62,000 bases of DNA. Origin: Phoronis australis (taxonomy: Eukaryota > Phoronida > Phoronidae). The stretch covers positions 37,335-99,334 of the forward strand of contig NMRA01000162.1 of assembly GCA_002633005.1 (NCBI GenBank), read 5' to 3'. Within the stretch, counting starts at the first letter, position 1, and every line of letters begins with the position of its first letter. The position numbers were made by a program, and so were the translations under genes. This document shows, piece by piece, positions 13,613 to 25,113 of the stretch. The notes beneath the pieces were generated by a model. That model was given only the letters and a program-made list of their open reading frames with translations. It made no database searches and was not told the DNA's origin.

Positions 13613-13849
13613 GGATTCCTAAAGTAAACAAATAAAAAATTCAAACTGAATAAGTTGCAAACATAAGTGCCAGGATTACTCAACCCANATCACATGAAAT
13701 GTTTTTTAAAACTGTCTTACATAACGGTAATGCTGGTATATAAAGCTGCCTTCAATAAAACACTCTTTTGGCTTAGGGCACTTACTGTTATCAGGTTAAA
13801 GATTTCCAGGCTTGTGAACAACAGACAGTTCAGTAATAATTGAAATAAT

Positions 13850-14010
13850 ACTAAAAAACAGGGTACTAGGTTCAACCCCATGCATTGTGCATTTGCGACA
13901 AATTCCTGTGGACTTTTTTCTCGTTTCCTCGCACTTTTTGTTTCTCGGCTAAAAAGGATCTTTTTGCCCACTTGGTCAAATGGGGGGGGGCCCATTTTGA
14001 GCCCCCCCCC
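13850..14010 (-). repeat. Dispersed repeat family A, copy 1
   Basis: On the minus strand this contains GAAACAAAAAGTGCGAGG, AAGTCCACA, AAATGCACAATGCATG and CCTGTTTTTTAG. The same order of blocks occurs on the plus strand near 22.6 and 24.7 kb. A run of 10 G and a run of 11 C nearby (13981-14012) form a hairpin-prone homopolymer pair. Confidence 0.6.
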
Positions 14011-14215
14011 CCATAATGTGTGGGAGCGGGGCTGATCTCTTTGTGAGCACATAATTACATGGTGTGGTTATACTACAAAACGCCAACAAGTGCCTGGTGC
14101 TTTATCGGGGGACACTTCAGATCCGTGAGAGAGAAATACCGTGCGTGAGAGAAGAATGTTTGTCCGTTGGCAATCCTGAGTGATGCACAGGAGAGGAATT
14201 GAGTCAGTGTTCTTT

Positions 14216-14436
14216 GCTTTTTACATTACGGAGTTCTCCCGTTTAGTCTAACTTGTTAGGTTGAATAGCACAAGTTGGGTGGATGACCGCTGTAGCCAAT
14301 ATCTTACACTGACGACTGATTTAGTCCAGTTCTGGCAATTAGGGATGGAGGGTCAACTCTCTTTTGTTTGATAGTTGCTCTAATCTCCAATAAGATCATA
14401 TCTTATTGACTCACTCGGCTGTGGTGTTAAAAATAA
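14216..14436 (-). repeat. Dispersed repeat family C, copy 1
   Basis: Its reverse complement aligns over about 210 bases with 30697-30916: AACACCACAGCC, then AGATATGATCTTAT, GATTAGAGCAA, AACAAAAGAG, GTGTAAGATATTGGC and CCGTAATGTAAAA. It lies upstream of RNF141. Confidence 0.65.
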
Positions 14437-15089
14437 GTTAAGTTATAAAATGTTTGAACATAAACCAATGATATTTCTGAATTCCTCATCAAATACTGGT
14501 AATGCATAAAGTTTTTGAATCACCAAAATCACCCAACCATACAATCGAAGTTAAGACTAATTCATACGCTCACAACCACTGTACGTCTGGTTAAGTCACG
14601 GAACAAGAGAACAACCTAATGAACTTTAAAAACCTGTCAATTATTTGTATGACCCCAATGAGGTCATTTTTCACAGCAGTTCACATTAAATTTAGACCCC
14701 ATTAAAAGCGACCCGGGTCGTATTTTAATTTTACAAAGTTACCCGCGGTCATTGTTCAACATTCAGTGAAAAGGCTTATTGGGGCACCCTGAAAGTACGT
14801 CCCGAGTGAGCGGCACGTCTCCTAGATATAATGTATTTGCATCGAGCGACAAGGATTAAACGATAAATTTGCGCGATCTTAGTGGTTTCTCTTGAAAAAT
14901 AAAACGCTCGCAGTGGATTGACAGGCGTTTAGCTGCTCAGGCCACTCGAAAATCTGCATGCCACTGGTTGTGATCTTCTAATAGTTTGGTATTTTCCCTA
15001 TCGACTGATTAACTTTTAAAAAACGCATTTACGTGCTACATCACATGATTTTGTATATTTCTGGAAAAAATCACTCTTCGGCCTCTTTA

Positions 15090-15230
15090 TTTATTAGATA
15101 TGGCGCTTTGAAAAGGACAATTTACCCCACTCGTTTACACGGCAATTAGCCGTGTCACGTGACTAGTAACACTCTCCAATATGGCGTCAAGTTGTCAGCC
15201 GCAGTAGCGCGTGCGCCCGGTCTATAGTAT
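15090..15230. promoter_or_regulatory. Probable RNF141 promoter region
   Basis: A short CpG-rich block contains a perfect 10-bp E-box palindrome GTCACGTGAC (15154-15163) and CAATATGGCGTC (15176-15190), a YY1-type motif, followed by GCGCGTGCGCCCGG. RNF141 has an untranslated exon upstream of 13619, so transcription could start here going left. The function is inferred from composition and position only. Confidence 0.4.
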
Positions 15231-16137
15231 TAAGATGTCTATGGTACAGCCCCATAAAAAGCCTCTCATTAGGCAACTCTTAAACTAACAGGATTTCCAC
15301 ACAAGTGTACGAGAAAGCATGCAGTGTTCACTCCAATGTATCCAGCAAACTTCTGGACACATCAAAGGCTTGATGGTGCCATCACCAACTAAAGTGAGCT
15401 AGTCAATATTCATGAGCTTGGCGGAATGCAGTGTTTAGATGGAGACAATTGCGGCCATAAACAATGCGCCTGTTTAGCATACTAGTTTTAAAGTCAAAAA
15501 CAAACAAGATGTAAGGCAAATGACCAATCAGTTTTTTAAAATTGAAAGTAAATACCAGCCGTCTTTGAATTTTTAAAATAGAATGCATTATAAGAGAAAT
15601 TAAGTCAAACAAATAATTTGCGAGGAATATTGTGAACTTAGGTCATGTTTTATGAAGGAAGTTCAATGGAAGCAACCAACACCAGAATCCTGTATACGCC
15701 TGCTAGCTAATCCAGATATATCTGTTGTTAAATGTGTGTATTCTGCCCTTAAAAGACGAGAACAACTCTTAAATGGGTTGACTGTGTGTGCAAATGTGCC
15801 CGTTTAATTTTTGTTCATTTTACTTTGGGCCAGAGGCCTTTAATACAAATACAAATAAACGTATTTGAAATTAGCGAATAGGTTTTCTTCAGAAACACGG
15901 TTAAAGCCAGGCACATTAATTTGTGAATCGAATCGAATGGGTAAGTTACAGTCTGGCAAACAAAATCCTTGCCAATGGGCAGTAGCCTCTTAGCCAAATA
16001 GTTTTTCTGAATTAAGACACCTGGTTGGAGTCTTGGTACTGATGGATTTTTCAACACTACCAAATTGTCAATTCGTCCCTACATGAGAAATCATTTGGTA
16101 CTGATAACATATAGTTGTCAGGACTGATTTACAAAAC

Positions 16138-17304
16138 CAGGCAATCACTGAATAACTGCTACAGTATTCAGTGGATGAAACTGGTTCTCTAAATCAGGTC
16201 AAACTGCAAAATCTGACCAGTACCAAATTATTTGAAACAACTGACAGCTATCAAATTTTCAAAAATGTGAGAACCATTCTAATCCTAGCCTCGTTTCTCT
16301 TCGTATGGGGACTCATACAATATAAACTAGTCACTCATCTGATTTACTACATCAGAGCACCATGCCTGTGTATGCCTGCAGTGTATACAGCAATGTAATT
16401 GCCTACATCTCAAAGGGCCCTCGTTCACCCAAGCCAGGCTAAGGAAAAAGGTGCTGGTGCCCCGCTCTCAGAGGTCAGATGGTATTTTTGGTTGAGGTGA
16501 AACCCCTCACTCGCCCCACCCACCCCCATGCGTTTTGCAGGAAGGATTTTAATCAGTAAACAGTTAGTACACCACAGGCACTCTCATCAGCCGCTCGCCG
16601 TAATGTACTATAATATATATACATATACATATATACACGGTAGTATCATACAAGCGGCTGATTAAAGTGCCTGTGGCTGTGGTAAACTGAGTGTAAACAG
16701 AAGACCTGTAGTGTGCGAACTTAGAATCCTGCATAATCTCAAGATCGCGTATGCGTGAACTTGGAACTGAATATTCATTAAGGGAAACAGGTGAAATTGT
16801 TTGTTGAGTGTAAAGAATATTTGTTATTATTGATATCACGATCACCCATTTTCTCATTTACTGTAACTTGTTTCACCAAATCATAGGCAGATCCACGAGG
16901 GATCAAGAGGGTCCAGAACCTCCTTTTTCCTTTGATTTTAGAGATATCAAATCTAGAATTTTCAAATTGTTTACTTGGACCCCATTTTAAGAAAATCCTT
17001 GAGCCGACCCCCACTTTGAAAAATCCTGGATCCGCCCGTGTGAATTGGAGGAATATGTGAATGATTAAATAAATTATTGTTAGGTGAATAAGACCGCCAA
17101 TAGTTGAAATGAGGATGGATAAATTTCATTAACATGAATTCAATTTAATGCCGTGCAAATTTTTATCAACGTGAACGTGATTATTTTGAGTGAACTTGTC
17201 AAGTTTCCTCGCGTATTCCAAGGGCACTAGTCGGATACAGAGAACTGATTCAGAGAACCAGTTTCATCCACTAAATAACGGGCCCGTTATTTAGTGACTG
17301 CCTG
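16138..17304. mobile_element. Non-autonomous DNA transposon / foldback element with ~60 bp terminal inverted repeats
   Basis: The left end (CAGGCAATCACTGAATAAC through GTGGATGAAACTGGTTCTCT) is repeated inverted at 17247-17304 (CAGGCAGTCACTAAATAAC on the other strand). The right end also contains a perfect small palindrome, CTAAATAACGGG/CCCGTTATTTAG (17271-17294). No transposase reading frame is visible inside. Target-site duplications were not clear. Confidence 0.6.
16572..16676. mobile_element. Small MITE-like palindrome nested in the foldback element
   Basis: Arms CCACAGGCACTCTCATCAGC (16572-16591, continuing to 16595) and its inverted counterpart ending GTGCCTGTGG (16653-16676) flank an AT/TATA-rich core. 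Total length is 105 bases. Confidence 0.65.
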
Positions 17305-17389
17305 ACAATCGAGGCCTTGGGTATCACGTTACCATAGACACGTACAAAATCACTGTTGACACCGTTCACAGTCTGCAATCCTTGGCTTC

Positions 17390-17620
17390 TTTCCGAATGT
17401 TATTCTCCCACGAAGGTGGCGCTGCAAGTAGTAAACTTCACTATTTCCGTTTCCGCTTTGCCATAAATGTAAACAGTAAACAGTACGAAACTGCTTCAAT
17501 TTTTTTTCGTTCTTGAACATGTGAGAGTGGTTACATTGTCACAAAATCTGTCTCAACATTTGAATTCTGTACTCTTCACTCTGTACAGTCGGTGAAAAAT
17601 TTTTAAACCTCAAATCGAGA
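17390..17620 (+). promoter_or_regulatory. OGFOD2 upstream region
   Basis: The 230 bases before the OGFOD2 ATG contain a TTTCCGTTTCCG double ETS-like motif (17443-17454) and GGTGGCGCTGC (17415-17425). No TATA box is at a suitable distance. It is arranged head-to-head with the presumed RNF141 promoter about 2.2 kb away. Confidence 0.3.
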
Positions 17621-20600
17621 ATGACCGACTTGGAAAGACCTGCGCAATATGTTTGTTCCTGCTTCTTCACTCACAATATTTTTTTGAAGGATCTAAGGTT
17701 ACACGTCAATTTTATTGACAGAAATCAGTTTATGAAAGATTATCATACGGTAAGTCACTAACTGAAAAAGAGTAGGCCTAAGAAAGTATTGTAGACACCC
17801 AACGACTATTCAAGGTTCACTGCATTCTTTTAGAGATACTAAAATCGTTCCACCGTGACCAAGTCTGATTAGACGGCTCCCAGGCCTTAGCCATATAGCC
17901 TTACTAACTAAGCCATAGGCATTGTTCTCTCCATACGCACACGGGAAGGTTTTTTGGTGAATTATACCTCATACTGATTAAACCATCAAAGTCAAGTTGC
18001 TTTAAGTATCTTGCGCTCTACCTTAGGAGGCGGTCAATGTTTTTTTTAATTCCTTTCAACTCGAACAAATACTCCCGTAATCAAATGTTTGTTCAAGCAG
18101 TCCTTCGCTCAGTTGCCCAAATTGGCAGTTGGCCATTTCACACTGCTTGCGCCAGGGGATATGCCATCAGCAATAAATTCTCAATAACTGGTTACAATGC
18201 ACTGATTTTGAAAATTTGATAACAGTCACTCTGAAATTGAAATTTTGTGTTAGTAAAATACCAGTGAGATGTTTGAATTCTTTTTTAGATCCTTCAACAG
18301 TTGGGATGTACAAGCAATGAAGCCATAGAAGATGTGATATCTGAGGTACAAGGCTTTCATGTTTACTTAAAGTTGCATTTCACTTTGTTCATGAGGCATA
18401 AAATGAATTTGAATTAAGCCTTTTTAAATTATGTCTCATAGTATTCCTTAAAATGATAAAATTCCATTGTCACTACCAGCTCAAGTTGCAGGCAAAGCAC
18501 ACATGCACCATTTCTGAATTTGCACGAGGCCAACCTTGTAAGGGTAAAAGGCTTACTTTCCATTTTTGTTTTTAGCCTGCTAAACAGGGTGAAGAGACTG
18601 TTCAAGTTTGAAAATACCATGAAATGAGGTGTTAAAAACGTGTCAACTCTGAAAAGTGCATATTATTAATCAGTAATGACTTTTCAATGTAATAAACCAT
18701 TTTCTCCATAACTAGCCAAATTGGCTAAAGCAAGAAAACGATTGTGTACGGATTTGGGTTAACTTTTTCACTTAAAGTCTTGCTTCAATATGGTAAGAAG
18801 GGTTTTAGTCACATTTGATTAATTATGATAACTGCATTAATTTTTTTTTCTATGTTTTGTAGATCCATGCAGAGATTGATAGGAGGAAAAAGTTACCTGA
18901 ACAAAAACTTGAAAGGTCACAGAATATTTTTCAAAATTATGTCAAGTTAAAGCCTCATGTGTTTACTCTACAGGTAGTCAGTCAAGATATCATAATTATG
19001 AGTAACTGTTTAAATTTTGATCTGTTCAGTTACCCAATTGAAGTTCATTGATTCTTTTTGAAAAGAAACATTTTGAATAAAATGTAGTGGGGAAAACTAG
19101 ATATGTTTCTGAAGTTATCTGAGCTATTCTTGAAACTGAGCGTTCTTCATTTTGAATACTGTTATCCCATACGTGTGTTGTTAACATTAGACCTACAGGT
19201 ATGACACTATTAATCATCTACCTACTCTTCTATCTTGACATATGACGCTGTAATATTATCTAGACTGTTGTTGCCTGGGAAGTGTTGTTTTTTTTTCAAG
19301 TTTCCATTGATACCTTTGTATTAGGTTGGCAGGAGGGATCTTAGAGGGTGTCCCCAAATTAAAGAAATCAGTGTTGTTGAAAATTGTAATACAGGGCATT
19401 AACTTTATTGAGTTTTGTTAAAATTGCCAAAGAAGATTTCACGTGTTGCCATTTTGCTTTAGACCTGGTTCGTTCATGTTTATTTCTTCCAGGAAATGTT
19501 TTTTACCCCCCAGTTCGTTGAGCTTATTCAACAATGTAAGGATGGGGCTACTCTCGAAGAATTGGAGGAAATTGTAACTGTTGAAAAAGGTTGGTAATGG
19601 CTGCACCTGATTGACTTTGCCGATTCCGTCAGGTCAACCAGCTATTACATCTAATTTGTTCTCGACAACAACTTCTGGCTTACAGACCAATCAGATGTCG
19701 TAGCTGATTGTCCTGGTGGAACAGCGGGCTATACACAGTCAGGCAGCTCCCCCTGTTAATTGGCCTTGCCTACCAGAGATTTGCATACAAGGTGGATACA
19801 TAAGACACGGAGAGATCCACAGCCTATTAGAGTTCATGATAGCCTATAGTGTTAGGTATCTTGAAAATGCTGACTTTGTAATCATTGTGATTTGATTTTG
19901 CTTTGTCACTCTACAAATAGTTAAACAACCTTCATTAAATAATGTCATATGCATTGCTGTCAAAGACTTCATGGAGAAGCCATTCTTAATACAATGAGTA
20001 AGTGTTCCTGATTTTATGCAGTATGACGCTGCGGTTTGACACTACAGACTTTGATAATTTTTCGATTGTGAGGTTGACACTTTTGGCGTGGTCTAACTAA
20101 TGACTATGATGCTATGTATACCGCTTTAAAGAAACATTATAGTGTGGTAACAGTTTTTCTGCTTGGGATTTTAGCTGAAAGGGTGTACTCGTTTCCGGTT
20201 TTCAACCAACAGTTTTGCAGTGATTTGATGGATGAATTGACGCACTTCAGCAAGACAGATCTTCCCAAAGGAAGGCCAAACACTATGAATAACTATGGTG
20301 TAAGTATCCATTCAAAAGTTTTACCAATTGTTCAGTAGTTTTAGTTCATTCAGTGGATTTTGATTGCATGAAGAATAGTGTAACAAGAATGGGAACTGTT
20401 TGATTTTGTGTCAGTTGTCTAAAAACTTGCCCAACTTTGTCAATTACAAAAGTTGTCCTCTTGATCTCTGATATATTCACAGTTGCACACTTGCATACCT
20501 TTCCATTTTGGGATGAACATACTGTGGCCCAAGCTTGTAGCGTTTTTTACAAATTTTGCGCCTGTATTTTCTGTGTTCCTTGTAGGATCTTTGTGATTTT

Positions 20601-21687
20601 TTTTAAACATGAAGACTTCTTTCAGACGAATCCAACTATCTCTGTGCTTCCTAGTGGCAAGTTGATTTTCTAAGTTTGCCACTGTTATTTTCAGAGTTAA
20701 TTGACAAATTTTCATGAAATTTGACAAATAGGTTTCCAATGGATTCAGCCTACTTTGTGTCTTCTTGTGTCCATTTCTATAATACTAAAAAATACGCCTA
20801 TAATTAAACATTTGTGGTGCAGCCGTGGGCACATTGTAATGCATTGTGTTGCCTTTGTTGATAAAATGTGCTTATTTGTCTGATATTTATGTCATTTTAA
20901 CAACCACTGGTTTCCAAATTCAAGAAATCTTTGGACACCAATCTGATATATCAGTTACAATAATTATTATCTGACATCAATTTCAATTTTTTTGCTATTA
21001 TCATTACCCATGGTTTCAATGTATAGGGTACATTTAATGGGTGTAATGATTAAAGGTGATAAACTTGATAATTATATATGATGAGTCATATAATAGTGAT
21101 CTCACTGCATTAAAATTATTGTTGTTACTACTAATGATAATGATAATGACCTTAATAAGGATATCGTTTTTCATCAGGTTCTTCTTGACGAAATTGGATT
21201 TGACGAACATTTCCTCAATCCTTTACGTGAGGATTTCCTTAATCCATTAACAAAAGCACTGTTTCCAGACTATGGCGGTGGGTCACTGGATTCTCACAAG
21301 GCGTTTATTGTGAAGTACAAAATGGGCGAAGATCTCGACTTGAGTTATCATTATGACAATGCTGAAATTACTCTCAATGTTTGCCTCGGGAGTGACTTTA
21401 CTGGAGGAGGACTGTACTTTGGAGCCATGCGAAAAGCTGGATCTGGTGGACTGTTTCACTATGACAACAAACCTGGGATTGGTTTGCTCCACAGGGGGCA
21501 GCACATGCACGGCGCATATGCCATTGGCAGTGGGGAGAGGTATAATCTGATTATTTGGTTGAGAAGTTCACAAGTGAGGAACAAATTGTGTCCCATGTGT
21601 GACCGAACACCGAAGATTGTTAAAACTGTTGGAATTCACGATGGTTTTTCATCGTCACTCTCTGTTGATGTTTGTAATGTGCAATAA
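17621..21687 (+). CDS. OGFOD2: 2-oxoglutarate and iron-dependent oxygenase domain-containing protein 2 (OGFOD2) orthologue
   Basis: Six exons join with matching phases: 17621-17749, 18289-18345, 18863-18973, 19493-19589, 20175-20299 and 21178-21687. They encode 342 residues (human 350). The N-terminus carries the family pattern YVCSCFFTHNIFL..LRLHV. The oxygenase core contains DLPKGRPNTMNNYGV, almost identical to vertebrate OGFOD2. The iron-binding HxD is H231-Y-D233 in LSYHYDNAEITLN, the distal histidine is H284, and the 2-oxoglutarate-binding arginine is R294 in GERYNLIIWLR, the usual ten residues later. A CPMC pair follows near residue 313. All predicted catalytic residues are present, so an active prolyl-4-hydroxylase-type Fe(II) dioxygenase is expected; the substrate is not known to me. 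Donors are good GT sites and acceptors are pyrimidine-rich. An AATAAA (21684-21689) overlaps the stop codon. Confidence 0.94.
17950..18170 (+). repeat. Dispersed repeat family B, copy 1
   Basis: Shares ATTAAACCATCAAAGTCA, CAACTCGAACAAATACTCCC, GTAATCAAA, TCCTTCGCTCAGTTG and CAAATTGGCAGTTGGCCATTT with two copies near 26 kb. It lies in OGFOD2 intron 1. Confidence 0.65.
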
Positions 21688-22559
21688 ATGCTGCTGGTGC
21701 AACCTGGTTTCAATTTTCTTAACTAAGTGAATATTTCAAGCGAGCTGTTTTCATATGCTGACATCAATAGGTTGTTTTTTTGTTAAAGGTTCCCTGTAGT
21801 TTTGCCCCGCTTCCGACATTCTTTACCCATATATCTATAAAAATATGTAAATGAACTCAGGGGAAAATTTAAAATCATGAAAAATTTAGTTATGAGGAAC
21901 AAAGGCTGTAGAAAATGTTATAATTGCCATTATTCTATACAGTGGCAATGTGATGTATCACGATCCTTGTAAACAACTACTTTGACTGCCAGAAATTCAT
22001 CATTTTTTCCAGAATGTTTCCTACTTGCCCTGGTATGTATCTTTCTGGAAAATTATATCTTAAATTTCCATGTTTTCAAAAAGAAAACGTCACCCAATTT
22101 TAGCTCAGTGAAATGGGTCAGGGTTTTCTTGTTAGTATTCGGAGTTAAATGGCACCAGTTTGTGAGGTGCTGCTTTTTAAGTAAATCGGGTGGAGACCAC
22201 AAGTTATGCTGTTTTTGGCGTAGTATCCCATTTACCAATTCATATATTCCTTCCTTCACTTAAATAAAATTTAGGAAAAAGGAAGTAATGTTCCGGCAAA
22301 ATAAAACCCCAGTATCATTGACATAATTTAATATTGAAAATGGAATCTCGAAAAAGTTTGTACTTAGAAGTTTTTCTTTTAATTTAAAAATGTTTTCTAA
22401 AAATTATAAAAGAGGACCATTTTATAAACAATCCCTGACAGCCTGTTGGAGGCTGGAGAACACTACTGAGGCAGTGTAACCTACAAACTTCAGATATTCT
22501 GCGAAGTAACATATTTTTAAGAAAATAACGATTCACAATTTTGAATGTAGGGGGCGAAG

Positions 22560-22760
22560 TGGACAAAAAGGTCCGCCTCAGAGAAACAAAAAGTCCGAGA
22601 AAACAAGACAAAAGTCCTCCGTGACTAAAAGGCACGAATTCGGTGAATGGGTGAATGCACAATTCATAGCTCTGAACGTACCCCGTTTTTCTTAGTAAAA
22701 GGTCCACATTCTCAAAAATTCGAGCAACCCTATATTGTAGGCTGGGTGCGCGAATGGGGT
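22560..22760 (+). repeat. Dispersed repeat family A, copy 2
   Basis: Contains GAAACAAAAAGTCCGAG, AAGTCCTCCG, GAATGCACAATTCATAG, CCCCGTTTTTCTTAG, TAAAAGGTCC and AAAAATTCGAG in the same order as the other family A copies. It lies between OGFOD2 and TCTN1-A. Confidence 0.6.
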
Positions 22761-24649
22761 TGTACTGAATTCGGGCAAATCAAGTCATCATTTTCCCGCG
22801 TTTTTATTGTCGAAAACCGATATGAATTTCAGAGTAGCGAAGTTGTTGACATGTTTTGACACGGAAAGAAAAGCTAACATTGAAAATACGTGTACATTTC
22901 ACTTTGTTGTGAGTATGAAACATTGCGTTGAATTGGGCAATAGATTGGGCTCAGAAAACACAAGAAAACGGTAGTAACCACATTTTATGGTATGCTAAGT
23001 TTAATCTTGCTTTTTTTACTAATTCACTGTATTGTCTTCCCTGCCACAATCGATGATCCAAAGATGAAAATTAAAATAAAGTGTTTTTGACCTTTAAGTA
23101 GGACGGGAGGGGAAAATCGATAATCTTTTAGCACACATTTCCCGTCATGGTGGTTGTAGACAGTATTGTGACAGTCACTTGGAAGTTTTTTTGAAACTTG
23201 TGGTTTCGCAACGGGTTTTAGGGAGCAGTGAGTTTTGGGAAAGAATGGTTAATACTCCACATAGTAATTTTGACTATTAAAACTGCATTTCCTCTTCGCC
23301 AGCTGCAAAAAGAAATAAAAATAAAAGGAAGTAAGTTCTAAAATTGGTCTTCTAATATTTCCCACGTCCGTGATAGGACTCAATTTCTAGCATTACCAAT
23401 TCACACGAGCATCGAAACTATATCAAAGACTCCGTGTAACGCTTCAGAATTTGTTGGGGCTTGCGAATTCGAAAGGCGGGCGAATCCTATCCGATCCTGA
23501 ATTGCTGCCCCGCGCTGAGCAACTTAAATTGCAAGCCAAGGGTTTGCACCAAAATTTCGATTTTTAATTACGCTGACGCTGATGGTGCTCTCAATACTCT
23601 CCCGCACCAAAGGATCATCGGATTTTAACGTTGGAAGCTTCAGGTGACGAGACATGGGGGAACCCCTTGTCTTCTTTTCCATTATCCCCCCGTCCTGCCT
23701 CTCCCCATAATGACGGTCCATTCATTTTCCCGAATATCTTTTAGTCAGAGCTGGGAAATGACTATGGTGAATCACAACTGAATAAATCATTTTGAATATT
23801 GTCTACTGAACTTGGCGTTGTGCATTGTTTACTCATCGTTGATGGTAGCGTTATGTTTCGCACACAGCTCATGGCCCCAGTTCCAATTAACTTATCGATT
23901 CCTAAATTAGGACATTAGAGCCATGAATTTTTTTCTAGTTGGCATACTGCATTGACATTAATGCAGTTTTTGTTATGAAAAGATAAAGACGCACACAAAG
24001 ATGCTCGAGAACAAATACGCTAGGGATGATGCTTTATTTGTAGTAGGTCCTGTATTTAGCCGCTTTTAATTTCATTACGCCCTGTAGCTACTTCTCTGTG
24101 CTCAGTGCCCATGTCAGCGTGAAGTGTGCGCCTACCAGGCATATGCGCCTCATACGCGAAACACTTAATTAGTGAACTACAACAAGAGTTCTATAATAAA
24201 ACCAAGTAACATCAACTCATGGAATTCGACACCCTGAATTTAAGAAATGCATGAACATGTCCAACTTGAAGAGAACATGTCCAACTTGAAGACACACTGG
24301 CCGCGAGCAAAATATTTTTTGTGAAATCACATCATGGCGCACTCATGTGTTGCGTTCGCGTTGGCATGCACGGTTACAAATATTTTTCTTAGTATACAAT
24401 AATTAAAAATTGTTTTTGGACCGTCAGCAGTCATCAAACAGGTATGACAAGCAACACTCACGCCATATGGCCAGAAGTGTGCGAGAGGTAAAAAATAATT
24501 ACTTTCCATAATATGATGTACCTCCGGGTTTTAACGGCGTGTCCTAGCAATCGTTTCAGTGGTCGGGACAACTGAGTACAAAAACTAGCGCGTACCGGCT
24601 CTTTACAGGCCTTGCCTCTGTCGAAGATTTACCATGGGCGCACCCGGGG

Positions 24650-24865
24650 GGGNTGGGAATCGGGCAAAAAGTGAAACAATAGGGTCCGAGTAAACGAGAC
24701 AAAAAAGTCCACAAAATCCCACGGGAAGTCAGCGCGGATGCACAATTCGTGGGATTGAACCTGGTGGCCCCGTTTTTTAGTCCTCGTTGATTTCTTTCAC
24801 TAAAAGGTCCGTACACCAAAAAATTCGAGTCCCCTCTCGGAGTGCCGAAGTGAGGCTGGGTGTTT
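24650..24865 (+). repeat. Dispersed repeat family A, copy 3
   Basis: Contains GGGTCCGAGTAAACGAGAC, AAGTCCACAAAA, GATGCACAATTCGTGG, CCCCGTTTTTTAG, TAAAAGGTCCG and AAAAATTCGAG, matching copy 2 block by block. One ambiguous base (n) is present near 24653. Confidence 0.6.
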
Positions 24866-25113
24866 TCAGTCATTTTACTGCAGTTTCTCACTGATGTGTC
24901 GAGCAATTCCCAATTGAACTTTCCAACACAAAAAACGTTCACATTGCAGCTACAATAGGGATTTTTTTATTTACGGTTCCAAGCGTCAAACACTCTAACA
25001 CATTGGACATAGTCAGTGATGAGTACAACTGAAGCCGCCACGCCTCGACTAGACCAAACAGTGAAATATTAGCGATAGAGGGCTCTGGTGTTTCCTAGTT
25101 CCGCATAAACAAT

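Larger units (their letters stand above)
13613..15089. other. Probable RNF141 first intron and 5' region
   Basis: Apart from repeat families A and C I see no gene. A single n is at 13687. Confidence 0.4.
21688..25113. other. Intergenic region OGFOD2 to TCTN1-A
   Basis: No gene recognised. Besides repeat family A there is a 20-base direct repeat (GAACATGTCCAACTTGAAGA) at about 24251-24290 in two adjacent copies. The last 50 bases (GTTTCCTAGTTCCGCATAAA) precede the TCTN1-A start codon. Confidence 0.4.
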
